Source of the DNA: an uncultured Candidatus Saccharibacteria bacterium
GTDB lineage: Bacteria; Patescibacteria; Saccharimonadia; Saccharimonadales; JACDBH01
Reading direction: 5' to 3'
Assembly: GCA_946479835.1 (NCBI GenBank)
Contig: CAMLHD010000001.1
Span: forward strand, 1-52,481
Length of the DNA: 52,481 bases
Part shown: in pieces, positions 8,582-17,306 of the stretch
How the letters are laid out: the number at the start of each line of letters is the position of its first letter
Position numbering within the stretch: position 1 is the first letter of the stretch
Notes under the pieces: generated by a model
What the model was told of the DNA's origin: nothing
The model's database searches: none
The model's input: only the letters and a program-made list of their open reading frames with translations
Program-made: the position numbers and the translations under genes

Positions 8582-9136
8582 ATGCAAGCGATCAAACACT
8601 TAAATCCGGTAGTGCGTGCCGTATTGGTAATTGGTGCGGTCATGGCGCTGGTAACCAGCGTAACTTTTGCGGCCCTGCAGAATACCGCGACACTGACCAA
8701 TAACACTATTACCAGTGACATCGAAGGCCTGCTGGTCGACAGCGATGGCGACGGTTCGTTCGGCACTACCGATGAAGGCTTTGCTTTCACCGACGTGGAG
8801 CCGGGCGGCAGCTCCGAGTTCATGCCGTTCCAGCTTAAGAATGACACTGACGAATCAATGGTCGTGAACGTTCAGGTGACAGGCGAATCAGCCTTGCCGG
8901 CCGGAGTCGATCCCTCAGACATCAAGTTCATCTTTGATCTGCCTGGTGGCGGCACCGACGACCTGACGGCAACTTGGGCCGAAATCATCCCGACGGACGG
9001 TGTCAACCTGTTCAGCGATTTAGGCGCGGGCGTAACGACTGATTTAGCGGTAAAAGTCCAGATCGACCCATCCGTGACCGATGAAGTCAGTATCGCACCG
9101 TTCAACTTTACCTTCGGCAGCCCCGAAACCGAGTAA
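8582..9136 (+). CDS. TasA/camelysin-like secreted protein
   Basis: After a hydrophobic signal segment (about residues 13-35, ending SVTFAALQ) the protein begins NTATLTNNTI, then has GFAFTDVEPGGSSEF and FQLKNDTDESMVVNV. This order (a threonine-rich first strand, a PGG turn and a LKN strand) is typical of TasA/camelysin biofilm-fibre proteins, which a SipW-type peptidase processes and which assemble outside the cell. DSDGDGSFGTTD may bind calcium. I chose the ATG at 8582 because GGAGG lies just upstream; the frame could start at 8558. The next gene is the matching signal peptidase, 21 bp away. Confidence 0.7.
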   Translation: MQAIKHLNPVVRAVLVIGAVMALVTSVTFAALQNTATLTNNTITSDIEGLLVDSDGDGSFGTTDEGFAFTDVEPGGSSEFMPFQLKNDTDESMVVNVQVTGESALPAGVDPSDIKFIFDLPGGGTDDLTATWAEIIPTDGVNLFSDLGAGVTTDLAVKVQIDPSVTDEVSIAPFNFTFGSPETE

Positions 9137-9157
9137 TCCCTTTAACCCAAACTGACA

Positions 9158-10072
9158 ATGGTCAACAGGCGCATTTTAGGACTGATTTTAAAGATTCCTT
9201 TGCTGCTGCTCGCCTTGGCGGCTGCTGCGGGCTTTGCCTTGCTGCAAGTCCGCGGCGGCAAGCTGCTGAGCGTTGCCAGCGGCAGCATGGCTCCGGTCAT
9301 TCAAAAGGGTAGCCTGGTGCAGGTAAACCGCGTTCCCGCCCGCGACATAGCGGTCGGGGACGTCATTACTTACGTCAGCGCCGATAAAAAATACACGGTT
9401 ACTCACCGGGTAACCGCTCTACTAGAGGACGATCCGGCCGGCAACCGATTCGTGACCAAAGGCGATGCTAATGCCGAAGCCGATGTGCCGATAGAAGCCG
9501 CTAGCGTGATCGGCAGGGTAGAGCGCAGCGTTCCATACGCAGGCTACGCGGTGGATTTCATAAAGCAGCCACTCGGTCTGATAGCGATCATTTACATACC
9601 AGCCCTGTTGATCATAATCCACGAAACCAAACGGCTGGCAGCTTATTACCGCCTAAATAAGCCGTATCTGATGTACGGTTTTTCTGGCCGGATAATAAAG
9701 CCATCCAAAGGTCATGCCGGCCTGATAGTCGCCGGCATCATGCTGCTGGCGGTAGCCGGCTTCAGTGGCCGGGCCCTAGCACTTAATGACCAGGCGGCAC
9801 TGCTTGGCAGCACAATTACCGTAGCCGATATAGAAGAACCGCTTCCCCCGCCGCCACCTCCGCCTAAGACTGAAGTGACATGCACCAACAGTACCAACGT
9901 TAATATCAACAGCCAGACCAACCAGATGGCTACCAGCGGCGATGCGGTAGTTGAGGGTAATACCACCGGCGGTTCGGCTACTAGCGGGGACGCCACCAAT
10001 TCCAGCTCCACCAGTGTGAATGTCAACGTCAACAACACGAACTGCTCGGTTCCGACTACGCCGACCCCCTGA
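9158..10072 (+). CDS. SipW-type signal peptidase I with a C-terminal repeat tail
   Basis: This is a membrane peptidase that removes signal peptides. The catalytic serine is in SGSMAP (about residue 43). The THRV motif shows the histidine that replaces lysine in ER/archaeal/SipW-type enzymes, and KGDAN is the usual downstream box. Membrane segments lie near 9-29, 140-160 and 190-210. Beyond the enzyme is a Pro-rich linker (EEPLPPPPPPP) and an Asn/Thr/Ser-rich tail with two SGDA units and Cys residues at both ends, which is unusual for a peptidase. Directly downstream of the TasA-like gene, it probably processes that protein. Confidence 0.82.
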   Translation: MVNRRILGLILKIPLLLLALAAAAGFALLQVRGGKLLSVASGSMAPVIQKGSLVQVNRVPARDIAVGDVITYVSADKKYTVTHRVTALLEDDPAGNRFVTKGDANAEADVPIEAASVIGRVERSVPYAGYAVDFIKQPLGLIAIIYIPALLIIIHETKRLAAYYRLNKPYLMYGFSGRIIKPSKGHAGLIVAGIMLLAVAGFSGRALALNDQAALLGSTITVADIEEPLPPPPPPPKTEVTCTNSTNVNINSQTNQMATSGDAVVEGNTTGGSATSGDATNSSSTSVNVNVNNTNCSVPTTPTP

Positions 10073-10120
10073 AGCCCTCATGTTTTTGTTCCTAACTCCT
10101 TAAGGGTATACTGAAAGGGA

Positions 10121-12769
10121 ATGGCGGAACAGAGGAAAAAACTGGCGATTATAGACGGCAAGAGCGTATTCTACCGCGGCTATTATGCTATGCCGAACTT
10201 GAGCACCAAAGACGGCACGCCCACCGGCGGCGTCTATGGCTTTGCGGCCATGAGCCTGGAACTTATCAAGAAGCTAAAACCTGATTATGTCTGCGTAGCC
10301 TGGGACAAGCCCAAGACCAACATCCGCAAACGTCTGGAGATGTATCCGGAGTATAAAGCCGGCCGAAAACCCGCGCCGCCGGATTTTTATGCCCAGATTC
10401 CGATTCTTCAGGACCTTTTAAAGGCCTTCAGCTGGCCGCTTTACGAACTTGACGATTACGAGGCCGACGACATCATGTGCACGCTGGCCAAGAAGGCCGA
10501 CAAGGCGGGGCTCGAGACCATGCTGATCACTTCCGACCTGGACGCGCTGCAGTGCATCGGCCGGCACACCCATGTTTATGTGCTCAAAAAAGGTTTTTCT
10601 AACATTGAACGTTTTGACATCGAATATTTTGAACAAAAACACGGCATTGAGGTCGAACAGTTCCTGGATCTCAAATCGCTCAAAGGCGACAGCTCCGACA
10701 ACTTGCCGGGCGTGCCGGGCGTGGGCGAAAAGACTGCTGTGCAGCTGCTGCGGGATCATAAGACGCTCGACGGTATCTATGACAATCTAGCTTTGATCAA
10801 AGAATCGGTCCGTCTTAAGCTTGAGGCCGGCAAAGACAAGGCATATTTAAGCAAAGAGGTCGCCAAGCTCATGGACGACGCTCCTGTGCCTTTGGATCTA
10901 AAAGACATGGATACGCGCGACCTGGACGCGCATGCTCTGAAAGTTCTATTGGCAAGCCTGGAGTTCCGCAGCCTGCTTAGGCAGTTGCCTGACTACATGC
11001 AGGTCAAAGACGATGAAGGCGAAATCGAGCTGACTGCTCTCAAGACCGCAGCCGGCGAAATAGTGCCGCTTAAAACAGTGGTTGTTAATTCAGACGCGAA
11101 ATTGAATGATATCAAGCTAAGTGGCGAGATGGTTATCCATAGCTTTGCCGCCAAGCCGCATGGCAAAGAACCTAAAGTGCTGGTGCTGGCCGATACCAAG
11201 ACGGCCTACGCCTTTGAGATTCCCAAGCTTGATAAAAAGGCTCTGGCTGCCAAGCTGGACGGCCTCAAGACGGTCGTGGGTTATGATACCAAATCCAGCC
11301 TGAAGGTGCTTTTGGAACTTGGAGCCGATCTGCCGGTCATTAAGCACGACGTGCTGGTTGGTGCGTTCCTCATAAACAGCCTCAGGCGCGAACATGCTTT
11401 AAGCGAAATGGCTTTTACCGACCTTGGCTATGAGGGCAAGAACCTGGACGATCTGCCGCCGGAAGAAATGATCGAGAGAGCCGGCGAACTGGCGGCAGTT
11501 ATGCAAGCACTGCATAATTTCCAGGCCGAAAGCGTCAGCGAGCTAACCAAGCTGATCCAGCTCAGCGACCAAGTCGAATATCCGGTAATTCCGGTGCTTG
11601 CCCGCATGGAATATGCCGGCATCAAATTGGATAGCGGTTACTTAGAGAAAATGAGCGAAGAGCTTGAAGGCAGGATCAGCGATATCGAACAAACGATCTA
11701 TGGACATGCCGACCAGGAATTCAATATTTCCAGCCCCACGCAGCTGTCCGATATTTTATTCGTCAAACTTAATCTGCCAACCAGTGTCAGCAAGAAAGGC
11801 AAGGCCGGCCATTATTCCACGGCCGTTGACGTGCTTAATAAACTGCGTGACCTACATCCGATTATCGAATGCATCGAACAGTACCGCGAATACACCAAGC
11901 TCAAGAGTACTTACGTTGATACGCTTCCAAAACAGGTCGACGATAACGGGCGGGTGCACACGACTTTTGACATGACCACGGCTCCCACCGGGCGTCTTAG
12001 CTCCAATAATCCTAATTTACAGAACATTCCGGTCAGGTCCGAGCTTGGCAAAAAGATCCGGCTTGCTTTTGTGGCTGAGCCCGGCCATGTTTTTATCGGC
12101 GCCGACTATTCACAATTTGAGCTGCGTATCGCTGCGGCCCTAAGCGGCGACGAAGCGATGATCCAGACTTTCAATGAGGACCAGGACATCCATCAACTCA
12201 CAGCTGCCGCAATTCTTAATATCAAGCCGAGCGAAGTTACCAAAGACATGCGCTATCGCGCCAAGGCCGTAAACTTTGGCATCATGTATGGCCAGGGCCC
12301 TCATGCCTTGGCCGAGCAGACCGGCATGAGCTTTGCTGAAGCACGTGACTTCATAGCTAAATATTTCATGATCCGGCCCAAGCTCAAAGAATACATTGAG
12401 CAGCTGCGCCAACATGCGCTTAACAAGGGTTTTGTAGAGACTCTGCTGGGTAGGCGACGGCCAACGCCGGATGTCAAAAGCAGCAACTTCATGGTGCGCG
12501 AAGGCGCTTACCGCCAGGCCATTAACACTCCGTTGCAAGGTACGGCCGCGGATCTGACCAAGCTGGCTATGGTAAAGGTCCAGGAAAAACTTCCAAAGAA
12601 CGCTCAAATGCTGCTGCAGATCCACGACAGCATTCTGGTTGAGGCTCCGGAAAAAGAGGCCGATAAAATCAGCAAGATGATGAAAGAAACCATGGAAGCG
12701 GTTTATCCGGACCTGGGAGTAAAGCTGAAAGTTGATATCGAAACTGGCAAAACCTGGGGCGAACTGTGA
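10121..12769 (+). CDS. polA: DNA polymerase I
   Basis: This enzyme performs gap filling and primer removal. The 882 residues begin with the 5'-nuclease domain (1-300; YYAMPNLSTKDGTPTGG, SDNLPGVPGVGEKTA). A degenerate 3'-5' exonuclease domain (about 320-480) follows; it keeps the HDVLVGAFLINS strand but has MVIHSFA where proofreading enzymes carry the D-x-E pair. The polymerase domain has DYSQFELR (about 661), RAKAVNFGIMYGQG and QIHDSILVE (about 833). A TATACT ends 8 nt before the ATG, so the mRNA is probably nearly leaderless. The stop overlaps the GTG of the Nudix gene. Confidence 0.96.
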   Translation: MAEQRKKLAIIDGKSVFYRGYYAMPNLSTKDGTPTGGVYGFAAMSLELIKKLKPDYVCVAWDKPKTNIRKRLEMYPEYKAGRKPAPPDFYAQIPILQDLLKAFSWPLYELDDYEADDIMCTLAKKADKAGLETMLITSDLDALQCIGRHTHVYVLKKGFSNIERFDIEYFEQKHGIEVEQFLDLKSLKGDSSDNLPGVPGVGEKTAVQLLRDHKTLDGIYDNLALIKESVRLKLEAGKDKAYLSKEVAKLMDDAPVPLDLKDMDTRDLDAHALKVLLASLEFRSLLRQLPDYMQVKDDEGEIELTALKTAAGEIVPLKTVVVNSDAKLNDIKLSGEMVIHSFAAKPHGKEPKVLVLADTKTAYAFEIPKLDKKALAAKLDGLKTVVGYDTKSSLKVLLELGADLPVIKHDVLVGAFLINSLRREHALSEMAFTDLGYEGKNLDDLPPEEMIERAGELAAVMQALHNFQAESVSELTKLIQLSDQVEYPVIPVLARMEYAGIKLDSGYLEKMSEELEGRISDIEQTIYGHADQEFNISSPTQLSDILFVKLNLPTSVSKKGKAGHYSTAVDVLNKLRDLHPIIECIEQYREYTKLKSTYVDTLPKQVDDNGRVHTTFDMTTAPTGRLSSNNPNLQNIPVRSELGKKIRLAFVAEPGHVFIGADYSQFELRIAAALSGDEAMIQTFNEDQDIHQLTAAAILNIKPSEVTKDMRYRAKAVNFGIMYGQGPHALAEQTGMSFAEARDFIAKYFMIRPKLKEYIEQLRQHALNKGFVETLLGRRRPTPDVKSSNFMVREGAYRQAINTPLQGTAADLTKLAMVKVQEKLPKNAQMLLQIHDSILVEAPEKEADKISKMMKETMEAVYPDLGVKLKVDIETGKTWGEL

Positions 12770-13215
12770 GCAGCGAAAACAGAGCCAAAGTAGGAGTCGG
12801 TGTTTTTATCGTTAAAGACGGTAAAGTGCTGTTGGGCAAGCGTAAGAACGCTCATGGAGCCGATGAATACGGCGGACCAGGTGGACATCTGGAATACGGC
12901 GAGACCGCCGATCAAACGGCCGTGCGCGAGATTGCCGAAGAATGCGGTATCAAGGTTAAAAATTTAAGAATGCTTTGCGTTTCTGACTTGTTAACTTATT
13001 TCCCTAAGCACTACATCGACATTGGTTTTGCGGCTGATTGGAAATCCGGAGAACCAAAAGTTCTCGAACCTCATAAGCTTGAATCATGGGATTGGTACGA
13101 TCTCGATAACCTGCCCAACAATCTTTTTGGTTGCTTCACGGCCTATATAGAATCTTACAAAACCGGAAAGAGATACTTTACATTTCCTAAATCCGAGCTG
13201 CAACAAAACGGCTGA
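12766..13215 (+). CDS. Nudix hydrolase
   Basis: This should hydrolyse a nucleoside diphosphate linked to another group. The Nudix box is complete, from GGHLEYGETAD to REIAEECGI (about residues 40-63). The rest matches small MutT/NUDT15-like proteins (EPHKLESWDWYDLDNLP near the C-terminus). A nucleotide-pool cleaning role is likely given its coupling to polA, but the substrate cannot be deduced. The start is GTG, overlapping the polA stop by 4 nt (GTGA), so translation is coupled. Confidence 0.88.
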   Translation: MSSENRAKVGVGVFIVKDGKVLLGKRKNAHGADEYGGPGGHLEYGETADQTAVREIAEECGIKVKNLRMLCVSDLLTYFPKHYIDIGFAADWKSGEPKVLEPHKLESWDWYDLDNLPNNLFGCFTAYIESYKTGKRYFTFPKSELQQNG

Positions 13216-13222
13216 GCAATAT

Positions 13223-14428
13223 CTAATCAGAAACGAAGGTAAGCGCGTAGCCGACCTGGCCGGCGCGGCCGGCGCGGCCGATGCGGTGGATGTAGCCATC
13301 GAAATCTTGAGGCACTGAGTAATTGATTACGTGGGTGATGTCGGCCACATCTATGCCGCGGGCGGCTACGTCGGTGGCCACCAGAATTTTGATTTCATTC
13401 TGCTTGAACTTGTCGAGCGCACGCTGGCGCTGGCCCTGCGTCTTGCCGCCATGGATCGCATCGGCTACAAAGCCTCGAGAAACGAGCTCGCGGTTGAGCC
13501 GTTCGACGCTGCGCTGGGTCTCGTCAAACAGGATTACCTTGGTTACGTCTTTACGTATCAAAATGTCGTGCAGCTTGTCGAGCTTGTCGGTATTGGATTG
13601 GTAACGCACCACATCTTGGTGGACGCTCTCGCTGGTGGTACTGGGTTTGATGGAAACAATCAGCGGATTATCTACAAAAGTATGGATAAGGTTGTGTACG
13701 CGGGTATCCATAGTAGCCGAGAAAAAGAACGATTGGCGCACGGGACTAGTCTTTTGCAAGATGAATGTAGCATCGTGGACAAAACCCATATCTAGCATGC
13801 GGTCGACTTCATCTAAGGCGATCATATTAAATTTGTCCAGCTTAAGCGTACCGCGCTCCAGGTGGTCTTTAATGCGTCCAGGCGTGCCAATGACAATGCG
13901 CGGATAATGTTTGAGGTCACGCAACTGGCCGCCCATACCGGTGCCGCCGATCAAAAGCGCACCAAACAAGCCGCTGCCCTTTGCCAAGAATTTGCACTCG
14001 GCTTCAATCTGCTGGGCTAGTTCGCGGGTAGGTGCGACAATCAAAGCCGCGGACTGCGGATCGGCCATCAAGCGGTTTAGGATAGGCAATACAAAGGCGG
14101 CAGTTTTGCCGGTGCCAGTGCTGGCAATACCAATAATGTCCCTGCCATTTAAACCTGCAGGAATAGTCCTGTCCTGGATAGGCGAGGGTAAGGTATAGCC
14201 CTTGGTGGCGAGATTGGCGTGAAGTTTAGTATTCAGGGCAAAGTCGGCAAAATTGTGCAAAGGTGTATAGACCTCAGCCTCAGTAATTTTGGCGTTAGCA
14301 ACAAAGCGGGACGGGTCAATGTATTGGCCGCGTGATTTACGCTGTTGGTTCTTTCGTTGGCCGGTGCGCGTGCGCGCATAGCGGCTAGTCACTGAGGAGC
14401 TTTTGCTCCCACGGTAAGCATAAGACAT
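13223..14428 (-). CDS. DEAD-box RNA helicase (DEVD variant)
   Basis: An ATP-dependent RNA helicase of the RhlE/CshA type. In order: Q motif (GYTLPSPIQ), Walker A STGTGKT (about 105), PTRELAQQ, GTPGR, motif II, SAT (FFFSATMD), and the C-terminal domain ending in HRIGRAGRAG close to the C-terminus. Motif II reads DEVD instead of DEAD. The N-terminus is a Lys/Arg/Ser-rich tail of about 45 residues that may help RNA binding; there is almost no C-terminal extension. AAAGGA lies 9 nt before the ATG. The gene has its own promoter and a leader of about 90 nt with a hairpin, as cold-inducible helicases often do. Confidence 0.93.
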   Translation of the reverse strand: MSYAYRGSKSSSVTSRYARTRTGQRKNQQRKSRGQYIDPSRFVANAKITEAEVYTPLHNFADFALNTKLHANLATKGYTLPSPIQDRTIPAGLNGRDIIGIASTGTGKTAAFVLPILNRLMADPQSAALIVAPTRELAQQIEAECKFLAKGSGLFGALLIGGTGMGGQLRDLKHYPRIVIGTPGRIKDHLERGTLKLDKFNMIALDEVDRMLDMGFVHDATFILQKTSPVRQSFFFSATMDTRVHNLIHTFVDNPLIVSIKPSTTSESVHQDVVRYQSNTDKLDKLHDILIRKDVTKVILFDETQRSVERLNRELVSRGFVADAIHGGKTQGQRQRALDKFKQNEIKILVATDVAARGIDVADITHVINYSVPQDFDGYIHRIGRAGRAGQVGYALTFVSD

Positions 14429-14452
14429 AAAAATAGATCCTTTGGTTTATTT

Positions 14453-14483
14453 ACTGCGGTTATTGCTTGCATGAAACCACAGT
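14453..14483 (-). promoter_or_regulatory. Hairpin in the helicase 5' leader
   Basis: ACTGCGGTT (14453-14461) and AACCACAGT (14475-14483) are inverted repeats matching at 8 of 9 positions, with a G-U pair possible at the ninth in one strand's RNA. The loop is 13 nt. In the transcript it ends about 25 nt before the start codon, so it could influence ribosome access. Confidence 0.45.
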
Positions 14484-14524
14484 TATCTCCGAACAAACCA
14501 GGATCCATATGAACAATTACAATA

Positions 14525-14553
14525 ATATTAGCATAAAAATTTTAAGTCGTCAA
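14525..14553 (-). promoter_or_regulatory. Promoter of the DEAD-box helicase
   Basis: On the minus strand TTGACG (14548-14553), a 17-bp spacer and TAATAT (14525-14530) make a good sigma-70 promoter. Transcription would start near 14518, leaving a 5' leader of about 90 nt. Confidence 0.7.
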
Positions 14554-14607
14554 TCAGAGTATGCTCTACATGCCTCTTGAGGTTTGTTAGGTGGTATGCT
14601 TGGTGCA

Positions 14608-15186
14608 ATGAGACAAGTTTTGATAGTTCTTGCGGGGATAATCTCGATCATCTCGGTCGTGCCATATTTTATCGATGTCGTTAAGCACAAGACCAAGCCC
14701 CGGATCGTATCGTGGTTTACCTGGACGGTCCTAACGGTAATCGCCTCGGCGGCCGCTTTTTCGGATCAAGCCTATGCTAGCGCTTTTTTGACATTAGGCG
14801 GCAGCATCGCCACCGCTTCGATCGTGATGGTAGGCTTGAAATACGGCGACAGGAACTTTGAAAGGTTCGACATTGCTTGCTTAGCCGGAGCGATGGCCGG
14901 GCTCGTGTTATGGCTAATGTTCGGCTCGCCCGAAATAGCCATTATCGCGACATTGATCATAGATTTTATAGGCGCTTTGCCGACTTTAAAACATAGTTGG
15001 CAAAAGCCGCAAGAAGAAACCGCATCAGCGTTTATCATTTCCTCGTTCGCAGCCTTTGTAAGTTTGTTCGCCGTAGAACAAATTGGTATCAGCAATCTTT
15101 CGTTCCCGCTTTATTTATTTTTGATGAACGCGGCCATAGCCGCCACAATTGTGCTCCGAAAAAGAGCGCTTAAAACAGGGGTGTGA
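14608..15186 (+). CDS. Multi-pass membrane protein, possibly PQ-loop-like
   Basis: This protein of about 192 residues has six or seven hydrophobic segments. Two similar halves each contain a Pro followed by a basic loop and an aromatic stretch: VVPYFIDVVKHKTKPRIVSW near the start and GALPTLKHSWQKP in the middle. This resembles the internal repeats of PQ-loop/SemiSWEET transporters, although the exact PQ pair is missing, so a transporter role is only a suggestion. The frame can start at 14584 or 14596; I prefer the ATG at 14608 because TATGCT (14595-14600) ends 7 nt before it, matching the leaderless pattern, and the first membrane segment then starts at residue 4. Confidence 0.6.
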   Translation: MRQVLIVLAGIISIISVVPYFIDVVKHKTKPRIVSWFTWTVLTVIASAAAFSDQAYASAFLTLGGSIATASIVMVGLKYGDRNFERFDIACLAGAMAGLVLWLMFGSPEIAIIATLIIDFIGALPTLKHSWQKPQEETASAFIISSFAAFVSLFAVEQIGISNLSFPLYLFLMNAAIAATIVLRKRALKTGV

Positions 15187-15198
15187 TATTCTGGCTAC

Positions 15199-15804
15199 GT
15201 GAATGATGTGACGCTGGATACCTACAATAATTCGGCCAAAGCGCTGGCCGAGTATTTTCGTGGCATCGGTTCCCGTACCGACGATATTGAGCTTGCGCTG
15301 AAACTGGCCGGCAAAACCGATGGATCGGCTGACGTATTAGAACTGGGTTGCGGTGACGGTCGGGATGCGCTTGAGATTATCAAACGTACCAAAAGCTACC
15401 TCGGCATCGATTACTCCGAAGAGCTAATCAAGTTAGCTCGTGAGCTTGTGCCGGACGCTGAATTCATGGTGTCCGACATGGTTGAGTTTGATTTTCCAAC
15501 CGCTAAATATGACGGTATCTTTGCCTTTGCATCACTACTGCATGTCAGCAAAGATGAGCTAGCAAAACTTATGCCTAAATTAGCCAAGTCACTGAAAATA
15601 GGTGGCATACTGTATCTGTCGCTTAAATACTCGGAAACTTACAAGCAGGATTGGAAAGAGGACCAGTATGGCAAGCGCCTTTTCTATTTTTATAATCCGG
15701 ATGATTTTAGCGAGCTCGCAAGTGCTTATTTTGAAATCGTACACACATCCCAGGAAACGATTGGTAGTACCCCCTGGTTTGAGATAGCATTGAAGAAGAA
15801 ATGA
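15199..15804 (+). CDS. Class I SAM-dependent methyltransferase
   Basis: A soluble methyltransferase of 201 residues. Motif I is VLELGCGDGRDALE (about 49-62), followed by YLGIDYSEELIKLAR (motif II), FMVSDMVEFDF (motif III) and LKIGGILYLSLK (post-motif). The substrate is unknown. The start is a GTG, 6 nt after TATTCT (15187-15192), so this is a probable leaderless GTG start. It heads a run of four overlapping genes: methyltransferase, RdgB, HAD hydrolase and MazG-like. Confidence 0.85.
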   Translation: MNDVTLDTYNNSAKALAEYFRGIGSRTDDIELALKLAGKTDGSADVLELGCGDGRDALEIIKRTKSYLGIDYSEELIKLARELVPDAEFMVSDMVEFDFPTAKYDGIFAFASLLHVSKDELAKLMPKLAKSLKIGGILYLSLKYSETYKQDWKEDQYGKRLFYFYNPDDFSELASAYFEIVHTSQETIGSTPWFEIALKKK

Positions 15805-16340
15805 GCGACTTAGTTTTTGTTACTGGCAACATGAATAAGGTCCGGCAGGTCGAGCAGTTCCTAGGTAGAAAATTAGAGCATCATAAGCTGGATTTGGACG
15901 AGATCCAAGATATTGACCCGGCCATAGTTTTGGAGCACAAGGCCAAAGAAGCGTACAGGATCTTGCAAAAACCCGTGCTTGTCGAAGACGCCTCATTGGT
16001 TTTCGCCGCCATGGGAAGGCTGCCTGGGCCGTTTATCAAGTTCTTCCTGGAAGAGCTTGGCAACGAAGGGCTAATCCATTTGCTTAATGGGTACGACGAC
16101 CGAAGCGCAGTACACACCGTTATCTTCGGTTTATATGATGGTGATAAATTCCATGAATTTAGCGCCAGTATCAATGCTAAGATCGCCACGGAAGTACGAG
16201 GCACTGGAGGCTTTGGTTTTGACCCTATACTGATTCCAGAAGGCCAAGACAAGACCCGTGGAGAAATGAACGAGATTGATTATGCCAAGTATCAGCCCCG
16301 AAATCATGCGGCCCAGAAACTGGCGGAATCTTTGAAATGA
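15801..16340 (+). CDS. rdgB: Non-canonical purine NTP pyrophosphatase (RdgB/HAM1 family)
   Basis: This should remove ITP, dITP and XTP from the nucleotide pool. It has the family's opening VFVTGNMNKVRQ, then VEDASLVFAAM with LPGPFIKFF, and GGFGFDPILIPEG. The C-terminus has the usual RNHAAQKL patch. At 179 residues it is slightly shorter than typical. Its ATG overlaps the methyltransferase stop by 4 nt, and its stop overlaps the next ATG the same way, so this is an operon with coupled translation. Confidence 0.88.
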   Translation: MSDLVFVTGNMNKVRQVEQFLGRKLEHHKLDLDEIQDIDPAIVLEHKAKEAYRILQKPVLVEDASLVFAAMGRLPGPFIKFFLEELGNEGLIHLLNGYDDRSAVHTVIFGLYDGDKFHEFSASINAKIATEVRGTGGFGFDPILIPEGQDKTRGEMNEIDYAKYQPRNHAAQKLAESLK

Positions 16341-16912
16341 TAAAAGCGATAATCTTCGACTGCTTCGGGGTGCTGGCGGAAGACGGTTGGAAGCCGTTCA
16401 AACGCAAATATATCGAACCGCATCCGGAGCTGGTGCAACAAGTGGCAGACCTCGGCCGAAGCGGCGACCGCGGCTTTTTAGGGCACGACGAGATGGTGCG
16501 CGAAATCTCCAGGCTGGCAAATGTAGACGAAGAGGTTCTGCAGCAGTCATTGAACCGCCGTGTACCCAACGAAGAACTGCTTGAATTCATACAGACGGAG
16601 CTTAAGCCTGAATACAAAGTCGGCTTTATGAGCAACGCCAATTACAACGTGCTTGAAAGTATTTTTACGCCGCAGCAGGCCGGCCTGTTTGATGCCAGCG
16701 TCATGTCGTATGAGTCACACTTGGTTAAGCCGGATCCGCGCATGTTCGAGCTGATGGTCGAGCGGCTGGGAGTTGGAATGGGCGAATGTATTTTCATCGA
16801 CGACAACGAGCCGTACGTGGAAGCCGCCGAAGATCTGGGCATGCAGGCTGTGTTTTACCAAGAACCCGAATCATGCAAGCGTAAGATCAGGGAGATAATA
16901 AAGAATGACTGA
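16337..16912 (+). CDS. HAD-superfamily hydrolase
   Basis: A 191-residue phosphatase-like protein of subfamily IA. It begins IIFDCFGVLAEDGW, with the nucleophile Asp at residue 7. The second acidic residue of the usual DxD is replaced by Phe, as in some FGVL-type HADs. GFMSNANYN is motif II, HLVKPDPRMFE is motif III with the Lys, and IFIDDNEPYVEAA is motif IV. The substrate is unknown; sugar-phosphate or nucleotide phosphatases are the commonest relatives. It overlaps both neighbours in the operon. Confidence 0.85.
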   Translation: MIKAIIFDCFGVLAEDGWKPFKRKYIEPHPELVQQVADLGRSGDRGFLGHDEMVREISRLANVDEEVLQQSLNRRVPNEELLEFIQTELKPEYKVGFMSNANYNVLESIFTPQQAGLFDASVMSYESHLVKPDPRMFELMVERLGVGMGECIFIDDNEPYVEAAEDLGMQAVFYQEPESCKRKIREIIKND

Positions 16913-17306
16913 AGTGTATGACAAATTGGTGCGGGATCGCATTCCGGAAATCATTGCCGCCAGCGGCCACACGGCCGTTACGCGCATCTTAAGCGTTGAA
17001 GAAATGGGTCCGGCGCTTGATGCCAAGTTGGAAGAAGAGCTGGATGAGCTGCGCGCCGCTCACGGCAACGCCGATATCTTGAACGAACTTGCGGATATAG
17101 AAGAAGTGCGTCTGGCGATGGAGGATTTGGGACTGGACACGTCCAAACTACAGGAATCAAACACTAACCGCTATCTGCACACCCGGCTTCATCATGCTGG
17201 TGCCACCAAGCGGGAAATGGAAGAAGTGCGCGTTAAGAAACGAGCTGAGCGCGGTGGTTATGACAAGCGGATTTTCTTAGAAAAAGTCGAAGAGCCGGCT
17301 TCTTAG
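16905..17306 (+). CDS. MazG/phosphoribosyl-ATP pyrophosphohydrolase-like protein
   Basis: A 133-residue protein starting YDKLVRDRIPEIIAAS, the signature of the HisE/MazG-like group (COG4997 type). The metal-binding acidic pattern is LEEELDELRAAH and then LNELADIEE (about residues 44-70). Together with RdgB and the HAD enzyme upstream it suggests a small nucleotide-sanitation operon. The tail after about residue 95 is very charged. It overlaps the HAD gene by 8 nt and ends convergent with the desaturase gene (4-nt overlap). Confidence 0.8.
   Translation: MTEVYDKLVRDRIPEIIAASGHTAVTRILSVEEMGPALDAKLEEELDELRAAHGNADILNELADIEEVRLAMEDLGLDTSKLQESNTNRYLHTRLHHAGATKREMEEVRVKKRAERGGYDKRIFLEKVEEPAS

Noticed and set aside
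10090..10105. CCTTAAGG palindrome as a terminator after the signal peptidase gene
   Set aside because: The stem is only 4 bp with no T-run.
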